The notes under the pieces are model-generated. The model did not search any database. It had not been told where the DNA came from and was given only the letters and a program-made list of their open reading frames with translations. 13,372 bases of DNA from CAIKZY01 sp044345075 (GTDB lineage Bacteria; Actinomycetota; Actinomycetes; S36-B12): NCBI GenBank assembly GCA_044345075.1, contig JBIJBU010000041.1, forward strand, positions 1-13,372, read 5' to 3'. The position numbers and the translations under genes were made by a program. Below, piece by piece: positions 5,515 to 12,260 of this stretch. Position 1 is the first letter of the stretch; each line of letters begins with the position of its first letter.

Positions 5515-7149
5515 ATGACCGACAACACCGCTGATGCGGCGCTGCCTGGTTCAAGTGACCGCGTAACTGCCCTGACGGAGCAAAACGAACGCCTCTCTAC
5601 GACCCTCCGAGAGGCGCGCGAGCAGATCTTGTCCTTGAAGGCGGATGTCGCCAAGCTGGCTGAACCGCCGAGTGGTTTCGGAGTATTTCTTGAGGCGCAT
5701 CTCGATGGCACCGCTGACGTGCTCAGCAATGGCCGGCGTTATCGCGTGGTTCTGAGTCCGACCGTTGATTTGGCAGATCTCGGCCCCGGCCAAGACGTCC
5801 TGCTCAATGAGTCCATGAACCTGATCGAAACTGCCGGGTTCGAGTCTGCGGGTGAGATTGTCACCCTTAAGGAAGTTCTCGCGGATGGTCGCCGTGCCCT
5901 CGTGAAAGGGCGAACCGATGAAGAGCGCATCGTTCACATCGCAGCACCACTCATTGACCAGAGACTTCGTGCGGGCGACTCCTTGCTCATGGACTCCCGC
6001 GCCGGGTTCATTCTCGAGCGTGTTCCGAAATCCGATGTCGAGGAACTTGTTCTGGAAGAGGTTCCCGATATCGGCTATGACGACATCGGGGGCCTGACCT
6101 CGCAGATCGAGCAGATCCGTGACGCAGTTGAGCTTCCGTTCCTGCATCGCGAGCTCTTCGCCGAGCATGAGTTAGCCGCGCCGAAGGGCATATTGCTGTA
6201 CGGCCCGCCTGGTTGTGGAAAGACACTGATCGCCAAGGCTGTGGCCAATTCGATGGCCAAGCAGATCGCCGAGCAGTCAGGGCTCGACCACGGAAGGTCG
6301 TTCTTCCTCAACATCAAGGGCCCTGAACTGCTGAACAAGTACGTGGGCGAGACCGAGCGCCATATTCGCGTCATTTTCGAGCGCGCTCGCGAGAAGGCAA
6401 GTGAGGGGATGCCCGTCATCGTCTTCTTCGACGAGATGGATTCGCTTTTCCGCACTCGAGGCACCGGAGTCTCCAGCGATGTGGAGAACACGATCGTGCC
6501 TCAGCTGCTGAGTGAGATCGATGGTGTTGAGAGTCTGGAAAATGTCATCGTCATCGGCGCCTCGAATCGCGAGGACATGATCGACCCCGCGATCTTGCGT
6601 CCCGGCCGCCTTGACGTCAAAATCAAGATCGATCGACCTGATGCTGCGGCGGCGCGGGAGATCTTCGCGAAGTACCTCACAGCCGGCCTGCCGATTCACC
6701 CCGATGAGATCTCTGCACATGGGTCGGCCGAGGCGGCGTGCCGGGCGATGATCGATCGCGCCGTCAACCTCATGTACTCCGACGCACCTGAGAATCAGTT
6801 CCTCGAGGTGACGTACGTCAATGGTGATCGCGAAATCCTCTACTTCCGCGACTTCAGCTCGGGTGCCATGATCGAGAACATCGTGTCGCGCGCCAAGAAA
6901 TCCGCGATCAAGGAGTTCATCGCCGGTCGCGGCAAGGGAATCCGCGTTGACCACATGCTCACGGCATGTCTTGATGAGTTCCGTGAGAACGAAGATCTAC
7001 CGAACACCACGAATCCCGACGATTGGGCACGAGTCTCCGGCAAGAAGGGCGAGCGCATCGTGTACATCCGAACACTCGTCAACGGCGGGCAGAGCGGTGA
7101 CTCCGGTCGGTCGATTGCCGATATCGGCAACACAGGTACGTATCTCTAA
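5515..7149 (+). CDS. arc: Proteasome-associated AAA+ ATPase ARC/Mpa
   Basis: A hexameric AAA+ unfoldase that binds Pup on tagged proteins through its coiled coils and, in proteasome-bearing species, threads them into the 20S core. It has 544 residues, within the ARC range (M. tuberculosis Mpa has 609). The N-terminus (about 15-50) is a coiled coil with ALTEQNERLSTTLREAREQI, followed by the double OB region (about 50-150). The AAA domain has Walker A GPPGCGKT at 230-237, the NKYVGETE stretch from residue 274, Walker B VFFDEMD at 303-309 (Asp306, Glu307), and LRPGR with arginines 362 and 365. The C-terminus is GTYL, close to the GQYL tail that docks Mpa to the 20S core. The ATG is set by the AAGGAGG site. 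dop begins 2 nt after the stop. The gene symbol mpa is also in use. Confidence 0.96.
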   Translation: MTDNTADAALPGSSDRVTALTEQNERLSTTLREAREQILSLKADVAKLAEPPSGFGVFLEAHLDGTADVLSNGRRYRVVLSPTVDLADLGPGQDVLLNESMNLIETAGFESAGEIVTLKEVLADGRRALVKGRTDEERIVHIAAPLIDQRLRAGDSLLMDSRAGFILERVPKSDVEELVLEEVPDIGYDDIGGLTSQIEQIRDAVELPFLHRELFAEHELAAPKGILLYGPPGCGKTLIAKAVANSMAKQIAEQSGLDHGRSFFLNIKGPELLNKYVGETERHIRVIFERAREKASEGMPVIVFFDEMDSLFRTRGTGVSSDVENTIVPQLLSEIDGVESLENVIVIGASNREDMIDPAILRPGRLDVKIKIDRPDAAAAREIFAKYLTAGLPIHPDEISAHGSAEAACRAMIDRAVNLMYSDAPENQFLEVTYVNGDREILYFRDFSSGAMIENIVSRAKKSAIKEFIAGRGKGIRVDHMLTACLDEFRENEDLPNTTNPDDWARVSGKKGERIVYIRTLVNGGQSGDSGRSIADIGNTGTYL

Positions 7150-7151
7150 CC

Positions 7152-8675
7152 GTGGATTCGCGGGGCGTCCGTCGTGTGATGGGCATTGAGACCGAGTACG
7201 GCATCAATGTGCCGGGCGATCCGACTATGACCGCAATGCAAGCATCTGGCCTTGTCGTGAATTCGTATGCCGTTGAACATCTTCCGATCGGTAATCGGCG
7301 TACGCACTGGGACTACCTGCCCGAGTCACCCTTGCGTGATGCTCGAGGTTTCGACATGAGTCGCGCCGACGCTGATCCGAGTCAGCTCACCGATGAGGAT
7401 CTCGGAACCGCAAACGTGATCTTGACAAATGGGGCCAGACTTTATGTAGATCACGCGCACCCGGAGTACTCGGCGCCCGAATGCCTCACCCCGCGGGAAG
7501 CGGCCCTTCACGATCGAGCCGGAATGATGATCATGGCCGAGGCTGCTGAATTGGCTTCTCGAATTCCCGGAATAGCCCCTATTCATCTGTATAAGAACAA
7601 CACTGACAACAAGGGCGCTTCGTACGGTTGTCATGAGAACTACCTCATGTCACGCGCGACTCCCTTCGCTGATGTTGTTCGGTTGTTCACCGCTTTTCTG
7701 GTGACCAGGCAGGTGTTCACTGGTGCTGGTCGGCTCGGGAAGGGCCAGGAGGGTCGCGTTCTGGAGTTCCAGATCTCGCAGCGGGCCGACTTCTTTGAGA
7801 CCGAGGTGGGTCTCGAGACCACAGTGCGAAGGCCGATCATCAATACTCGCGATGAGCCGCATGCTGACCCTGAGAAGTCACGTCGACTCCATGTCATCAC
7901 GGGCGATGCGAACCTCAGTGACACCGCCACGGTGCTCAAGCTCGGAAGTGCCTCACTCGTTCTGGGAATGATCGAATCAGGTTTCCTCAGCGACGAGGAT
8001 TTTGCCCTCGAGGATCCCGTTGCTGAAATGCACAAAGTCAGCCACGACCCCAGCCTGAGGCATCAGTCGCGTCTTCGTGGAGGCCGGCGGATGACGGCTC
8101 TGGAGATTCAGTCTCGTTATCTCGAGCGGGCGATCGATTGGATTGGAGCGAGCCCAGACCAGGAAACTGAAGAAATACTCCGACTGTGGGAGTTCGTGAT
8201 CACGACCTTGGGTGGCGATCCGATGAACTGCGGCGGAGTCCTCGACTGGGTAGCCAAACTCCGCCTCCTGGAGGGGTACCGCACTCGCGACAACCTTGAC
8301 TGGAGTTCGCCCGCACTCCAGCTCATTGATCTCCAGTACTCCGATATCCGAGCAGACAAGGGTCTGGCCCGGCGGCTCGAGGAGCGCGGAAGGCTCGCAC
8401 GACTGTTCTCCGACGAAGAGGTCAGTACCGCTCAGGTGAATCCTCCTGAGTCCACGCGCGCCTACTTCAGGGGCGAATGCGTGCGGAGGTTCCCAGAGTC
8501 CGTGGCAGCAGCGTCCTGGGACTCCCTCGTGTTCGACGTCCCCGGCCAGGAGCATCTCCTGCGCGTGCCGACCCTGGATCCGCTTCGTGGAACGAAGTCA
8601 CTCGTCGGTCCGCTCTTTGATGCCGACCCGTCGCTTGCGGAGTTACTCGAAGCGCTATCGCTGACTGAGGGCTAG
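7152..8675 (+). CDS. dop: Pup deamidase/depupylase Dop
   Basis: Dop is an ATP-dependent member of the glutamine synthetase-like fold shared with PafA. It deamidates the C-terminal Gln of Pup to Glu and also removes Pup from substrates. The 507 residues show the Mg-ATP site GIETEYG (Glu13, Glu15), the active-site Asp100 in LYVDHAHPEYSAPE, and NTRDEPHAD and RRLHVITGDAN from the core. The Dop-specific loop region (about 45-85, including SPLRDARGFDMSR) is present and separates it from PafA. Translation is taken from GTG 7152, 2 nt after the arc stop, with no clear Shine-Dalgarno sequence, which suggests coupling to arc. An in-frame ATG at 7179 would cut very close to the GIETEYG motif and is less likely. 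Confidence 0.95.
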   Translation: MDSRGVRRVMGIETEYGINVPGDPTMTAMQASGLVVNSYAVEHLPIGNRRTHWDYLPESPLRDARGFDMSRADADPSQLTDEDLGTANVILTNGARLYVDHAHPEYSAPECLTPREAALHDRAGMMIMAEAAELASRIPGIAPIHLYKNNTDNKGASYGCHENYLMSRATPFADVVRLFTAFLVTRQVFTGAGRLGKGQEGRVLEFQISQRADFFETEVGLETTVRRPIINTRDEPHADPEKSRRLHVITGDANLSDTATVLKLGSASLVLGMIESGFLSDEDFALEDPVAEMHKVSHDPSLRHQSRLRGGRRMTALEIQSRYLERAIDWIGASPDQETEEILRLWEFVITTLGGDPMNCGGVLDWVAKLRLLEGYRTRDNLDWSSPALQLIDLQYSDIRADKGLARRLEERGRLARLFSDEEVSTAQVNPPESTRAYFRGECVRRFPESVAAASWDSLVFDVPGQEHLLRVPTLDPLRGTKSLVGPLFDADPSLAELLEALSLTEG

Positions 8676-8678
8676 CCT
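8673..8678 (+). promoter_or_regulatory. Candidate internal -10 box for pup, using the dop stop codon
   Basis: TAGCCT lies exactly 6 nt before the pup ATG, the spacing seen at the nuclease and FKBP genes here. Its first three bases are the dop stop codon TAG. AGGA at 8679-8682 is too close to the ATG (2 nt) to be a good ribosome binding site. A separate leaderless pup transcript would let pup exceed its operon neighbours. No -35 box is evident. Confidence 0.4.
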
Positions 8679-8684
8679 AGGAAC

Positions 8685-8870
8685 ATGCCTCAGCAGCAGC
8701 AGTCCAGCGGTCCGTCCCGCGATCGCGACGAACAGGTCGAGACCCCTGTTTCAGGTGCATCTCAAATCTCGGTGTCGGGCGTTGATGATCTCCTCGATGA
8801 GATCGACAGCCTGCTTGAAGAGAACGCTGAGTCCTTCGTGAAGTCATTCGTGCAAAAGGGCGGACAGTGA
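8685..8870 (+). CDS. pup: Prokaryotic ubiquitin-like protein Pup
   Basis: Pup is the small, largely disordered modifier attached to lysines of target proteins. This copy has 61 residues (64 in M. tuberculosis). It carries the conserved C-terminal half, DDLLDEIDSLLEENAE at 34-49, which forms the ARC-binding helix, and ends in GGQ. The terminal Gln means Dop must deamidate it before PafA can ligate it. The N-terminal 25 residues are Gln/Ser-rich and poorly conserved. Lysines are confined to positions 53 and 58. The gene lies between dop and pafA, 9 nt after the dop stop and 28 nt before pafA. No prcB or prcA gene follows it. Confidence 0.97.
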   Translation: MPQQQQSSGPSRDRDEQVETPVSGASQISVSGVDDLLDEIDSLLEENAESFVKSFVQKGGQ

Positions 8871-8871
8871 T

Positions 8872-8886
8872 CCCTTCTCAAGGGGG
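8872..8886 (+). promoter_or_regulatory. Ribosome binding site of pafA inside a small hairpin
   Basis: AAGGGGG at 8880-8886 is the only Shine-Dalgarno-like run before the pafA ATG (12 nt spacing, rather long). CCCTT at 8872-8876 pairs with AAGGG at 8880-8884 around a CTC loop, so the site could be partly masked until a ribosome finishing pup opens it. The stem has only five pairs, so its stability is uncertain. Confidence 0.35.
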
Positions 8887-8898
8887 CACCTGCCTCTC

Positions 8899-10263
8899 AT
8901 GAGACGGCGCATTTTCGGTCTCGAGACCGAGTACGGAATTACTTGTTCGTTCAAAGGCCAGCGTCGGTTGAGCCCCGATGAAGTAGCTCGTTACCTGTTC
9001 CGTTCCGTCGTGAGCCGTGGTGGCAGCAGCAACATGTTTCTGGGCAATGGTGGGCGCCTTTATCTGGACGTGGGCAGTCATCCCGAGTACGCCACCGCAG
9101 AATGCGATTCCATGCTCCAACTGATTGCGCAGGATGAAGCCGGGAAGATCATCGTTCAAGAGCTGGCCGATCTGGCGGAACTTCGTCTGCGCGAAGAAGG
9201 CGTTGAGGGGGATATTTATCTGTTTCGCAACAACACCGACTCAGTGGGCAACAGCTATGGCTGCCACGAGAACTATCTCGTTGATCGAGTGGGAGATTTC
9301 GTCGCACTCACCGAGCAGTTCATTCCTTTCCTCGTGTCTCGACAGTTGGTCACGGGTGCGGGCAAGGTGTTACCGCAGCCTGAAGGTGCGACGTTCTGCT
9401 TGAGTCAACGTGCTGATCACATGTGGGAGGGCCTGGCCAGTTCGACAACTCGGTCCCGACCGATCATCAATACTCGTGACGAGCCACATGCGGATGCTGA
9501 CAGGTACCGGCGCCTTCACGTCATCGTCGGTGATTCGAACATGAGTCAAGTGACCACCAGGCTGAAGGTCGGAATGGGGCATCTCATGCTCTCCGCACTG
9601 GAAGGTGGGGTTTCCACGGCTCATCTGGCGCTCGAGAATCCCATTAAGGCGATTCGAGAGATCAGCCACGACATCACAGGTCGAACCCCGGTCGCGCTCG
9701 CTGACGGCCGTCGGATGTCAGCGCTCGAGTTGCAAGGGGAGTACCTGGCGACGGTGACGACATGGCTGTCGCAGAGCGATGAGTCTGATGATCCGGAGCA
9801 TGCGTGGACAGTTGAACTGTGGTCGCGTGCGCTCTCAGCAATCGAGTCGGGGGATCTCGCATCGGTGGAGACCGAACTCGACTGGGTGATCAAGCTCCGA
9901 CTCCTGAACCGCTATCTCGGCTCCCAGGGCCTGGACTGGGACTCACCACGCATTGCCCAACTTGATCTCGCCTTTCACGACATCAAGCCCGATCGTGGAA
10001 TCTTCCCAGTCCTTGTTCGTCGCGGACTCGCGGCCGATCTCATCGCCGCCGAGGCGATCACCGAAGCCGTGACCGTTCCGCCTCAGACGACTCGGGCACG
10101 TCTTAGAGGCGACTTCGTGCGCCATGCTGCCGAGGCCGGCCGCGACTATGCCGTTGATTGGGGCCAACTGAAGCTCAATGACCTGCCGCCTCAGGTTGTT
10201 TTCTGCTCTGATCCCTTCGTCAGTGTCGATGAGCGTGTCGAGAGCCTGATCAACGCTCTGTGA
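8899..10263 (+). CDS. pafA: Pup-protein ligase PafA
   Basis: PafA uses ATP to phosphorylate the C-terminal Glu of deamidated Pup and joins it to a lysine side chain of a substrate. The 454-residue product is very close to M. tuberculosis PafA (452). It shows RRRIFGLETEYGI with Glu9 and Glu11 for Mg-ATP, catalytic Asp57 in LYLDVGSHPEYATAE, then NNTDSVGNSYGCHENYL, INTRDEPHAD and RRLHVIVGDSNMS. The C-terminal domain includes ETELDWVIKLRLL, QLDLAFHDIK and PPQTTRARLRGDF. It lacks the loop inserted in Dop. The ATG at 8899 gives the family N-terminus. No promoter is seen in the 28-nt gap before it, so it is probably transcribed with pup. Confidence 0.96.
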   Translation: MRRRIFGLETEYGITCSFKGQRRLSPDEVARYLFRSVVSRGGSSNMFLGNGGRLYLDVGSHPEYATAECDSMLQLIAQDEAGKIIVQELADLAELRLREEGVEGDIYLFRNNTDSVGNSYGCHENYLVDRVGDFVALTEQFIPFLVSRQLVTGAGKVLPQPEGATFCLSQRADHMWEGLASSTTRSRPIINTRDEPHADADRYRRLHVIVGDSNMSQVTTRLKVGMGHLMLSALEGGVSTAHLALENPIKAIREISHDITGRTPVALADGRRMSALELQGEYLATVTTWLSQSDESDDPEHAWTVELWSRALSAIESGDLASVETELDWVIKLRLLNRYLGSQGLDWDSPRIAQLDLAFHDIKPDRGIFPVLVRRGLAADLIAAEAITEAVTVPPQTTRARLRGDFVRHAAEAGRDYAVDWGQLKLNDLPPQVVFCSDPFVSVDERVESLINAL

Positions 10264-10275
10264 CGGCCCCCTAGG

Positions 10276-10281
10276 TAGGCT
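10276..10281 (+). promoter_or_regulatory. -10 box of the FKBP lipoprotein gene
   Basis: TAGGCT followed by 6 nt and GTG, the same box and spacing as the nuclease gene. It lies in the 24-nt gap after pafA and predicts a leaderless transcript starting at the GTG. It would let the isomerase, pafBC and tat genes be transcribed separately from the Pup genes. Confidence 0.5.
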
Positions 10282-10287
10282 CACGGG

Positions 10288-10866
10288 GTGAAGAAGTCAC
10301 TGATTGCCCTCGTTGTCCTGCCCATCCTTGCCCTGACTGCATGCTCCGGATCCTCGGGCTCGTCCTCCTCTTCAGAGGCTGCTACCGGTGCAGGCAAGAC
10401 CACCGATTGTGCCGTTCAGGCGCCGCCGACCGCGGTCGCCAGCATCCCCGAGGGTCCGTCCCTTGACGGGGTGACTGTCATAGTCGACGGAACCTCGGCA
10501 CCTGTAGTGACAGTCGCGGATGGAGCAGCACCGGTCACTGAGCTCGGCAGTCTGGAGATCGCACCGGGTGATGGCGCTACGGCTAAGGCAGGTGACACGC
10601 TCACGGTCGACTACTGCGGTATCGGTCTGGCCTCTCAGTCCATCTTTGATTCCTCCTGGGTTCGCGGCGAGCCCGCCACATTCCCGCTCGACGGTCTGAT
10701 CCAGGGCTGGCAGGACGGTCTGCCCGGCATGAAGGTCGGCGAAACCCGTCTTCTGGTCATCCCGGGCCCCCTGGGTTACGGACCGAACCCGCCGAGCGGT
10801 TCCGGTATCGAGCCCGATGAAACCCTCGTGTTCGTCATCACCCTCAAGGACGTCGTCGCGTCCTGA
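10288..10866 (+). CDS. FKBP-type peptidyl-prolyl isomerase, predicted lipoprotein
   Basis: A 192-residue protein predicted to be exported, lipid-anchored outside the membrane, and to speed proline isomerisation during folding of exported proteins. It begins MKKSLIALVVLPILALTAC, a signal peptide with lipobox LTAC and Cys19 as lipidation site, then a Ser/Gly-rich linker (20-38). The FKBP domain spans about 80-192 and keeps the expected active-site residues: Tyr109, Phe120-Asp121 (IFDSSW), Arg126, Phe132, Trp141 (GWQDG) and Tyr164 (LGYG). Two further cysteines, 41 and 110, could form a disulfide. The GTG start is supported by TAGGCT 6 nt upstream and by the signal peptide. FKBP genes at this position are also known from Streptomyces. 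The substrate is unknown. Confidence 0.92.
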   Translation: MKKSLIALVVLPILALTACSGSSGSSSSSEAATGAGKTTDCAVQAPPTAVASIPEGPSLDGVTVIVDGTSAPVVTVADGAAPVTELGSLEIAPGDGATAKAGDTLTVDYCGIGLASQSIFDSSWVRGEPATFPLDGLIQGWQDGLPGMKVGETRLLVIPGPLGYGPNPPSGSGIEPDETLVFVITLKDVVAS

Positions 10867-10900
10867 TCGTCCACTCACCCGTTTACCCGTACGAATCTTC

Positions 10901-10906
10901 AAGGAG
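10901..10906 (+). promoter_or_regulatory. Ribosome binding site of the cytosolic FKBP gene
   Basis: AAGGAG ends 4 nt before the ATG at 10911. It is a clear Shine-Dalgarno core with short spacing and fixes the start. Confidence 0.6.
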
Positions 10907-10910
10907 TGTC

Positions 10911-11273
10911 ATGAGCACCAAGCCCGAGATTGACTTCATCGAAGGACCGGCACCGACTGAACTCGTCATTACCGACATCATCGTTGGCGATGGAGTTGAG
11001 GCTGTCGCAGGCGCCAAGGTCGACGTTCACTACGTTGGTGTCGACTTCGAGAACGGTGAGCAATTTGATGCTTCCTGGGATCGTGGCGAGTCGATCACCT
11101 TCCCGCTTGCCGGCCTGATTGCCGGGTGGCAGGAAGGCATCCCGGGAATGCGAGTCGGTGGTCGTCGCCAGCTCGTGATTCCGCCCGCTCTTGCCTATGG
11201 CGAAGCCGGTAGCGGACACCGACTCTCCGGCCGCACCCTGGTTTTCGTCATTGACCTGCTGAACGTCGGGTAG
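10911..11273 (+). CDS. FKBP-type peptidyl-prolyl isomerase, cytosolic
   Basis: A compact 120-residue single-domain FKBP, the size of FKBP12, predicted to act as a prolyl isomerase in the cytoplasm since there is no signal peptide. The binding-pocket residues are in place: Tyr41 (HYVG), Phe52-Asp53 (FDASW), Arg58, Phe64 (TFPL), Ile70, Trp73 (AGWQEG), Tyr96 (LAYGEAG) and Phe112 (VFVIDLL). It resembles the domain of the upstream lipoprotein (both have FD-SW and GWQ-G-PGM), so the pair may have arisen by duplication, one copy being exported. The stop TAG is followed directly by an in-frame TAA. pafB begins 9 nt later. Confidence 0.93.
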   Translation: MSTKPEIDFIEGPAPTELVITDIIVGDGVEAVAGAKVDVHYVGVDFENGEQFDASWDRGESITFPLAGLIAGWQEGIPGMRVGGRRQLVIPPALAYGEAGSGHRLSGRTLVFVIDLLNVG

Positions 11274-11282
11274 TAATCCTCG

Positions 11283-12260
11283 ATGGCGGCGCCTCGTATT
11301 GATCGAACCGAGCGTCTGCTGAACCTGGTTTTCGCCCTGATGGGATCGGGTCAGCCGGTATCGCGCGCGGTAATTGCGTCGACGATTCCGGGTTACGACC
11401 CCACGTCTGGCCGGGCTGCTTTCGAGCGAATGTTCGAGCGCGACAAGGATGAATTGCGCGGCCTGGGTGTACCCATTCGTACGGTTCTCGATGTCAACGG
11501 GGATGTCTCCGGCTACACGATTGACCGCGATGACTACTCACTGCCGGATCTGCAGTTCACTGCGGCTGAGAGGTCCGTACTGTCTTTGGCCGCGTCGGCG
11601 TGGCAGAACGCGCTTGTGAGATCAAGTGCTGCTTCCGGCTTGCGGAAACTAGAGACCGATTCAGAGATTCCCGCTCAGGAGGATGTTGACAGCAGCTTCG
11701 TCGCGCATATCAACTCAGGAGATGCGGCTTTGCTCCCGCTACTGGGATTCTTGCGCGCTCGCCACTCCGTTGAATTCGACTATCAAGCTCCGCAGGCAGA
11801 TGTACCGAGCATGCGGCACGTTGATCCCTGGGGACTGATTGCGCAGGATGGTGGTTGGTACTTGGTGGGTTTCGATCGCCAGAGAAAGGACACTCGTGCC
11901 TTTCGTCTGTCGCGAATGAAGAGTGAGCCACGGACGGTCGGCCAGGTCGAGAATCCGGCTCCCTCCGGCACCGACCTACGCGCCCTGATTGATCCGGGTG
12001 CTCGAGCGGGGGAGGCTGTTACGGCGCGAGTTCAGGTGAAGGCCGGTGCAGGAGCTGCTCTTCGACGACTGTCCGCAGATCACCTTGCTATTGATGTCGC
12101 AGGTGACATCAATGTCACGGCACCGGATATGTCGGCACTTATGTCAGCCGCACTGTTCGCCGGAGACGGTGTCGAGGTACTCGAGCCCCAAGAACTTCGC
12201 CAGGAGATCATGGAGTCCTTGACTCGGGTGCGCGATCTCCACTCTGAGGCCCGCTCATGA
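11283..12260 (+). CDS. pafB: WYL-domain transcriptional regulator PafB
   Basis: PafB forms a complex with PafC; in mycobacteria PafBC activates the RecA-independent DNA-damage response. The 325-residue product has an N-terminal winged-helix DNA-binding region (about 8-65, RLLNLVFALMGSGQPVSRAV). The WYL domain (about 150-215) contains WYLVGF at 192-197 and RAFRLSRM at 205-212, which is thought to sense a ligand. A C-terminal WCX-type region ends with EVLEPQELRQEIMESL. The ATG at 11283 has no Shine-Dalgarno sequence, and translation may depend on ribosomes leaving the FKBP gene 9 nt upstream. It overlaps pafC by 4 nt (ATGA). No role in the pupylation chemistry itself is known. Confidence 0.93.
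   Translation: MAAPRIDRTERLLNLVFALMGSGQPVSRAVIASTIPGYDPTSGRAAFERMFERDKDELRGLGVPIRTVLDVNGDVSGYTIDRDDYSLPDLQFTAAERSVLSLAASAWQNALVRSSAASGLRKLETDSEIPAQEDVDSSFVAHINSGDAALLPLLGFLRARHSVEFDYQAPQADVPSMRHVDPWGLIAQDGGWYLVGFDRQRKDTRAFRLSRMKSEPRTVGQVENPAPSGTDLRALIDPGARAGEAVTARVQVKAGAGAALRRLSADHLAIDVAGDINVTAPDMSALMSAALFAGDGVEVLEPQELRQEIMESLTRVRDLHSEARS

Noticed and set aside
10264..10290. Terminator after pafA from the CCCC and GGGG runs
   Set aside because: The arms are only 3-4 bp with a long loop and no T-run, and the space is better explained by the FKBP promoter box.
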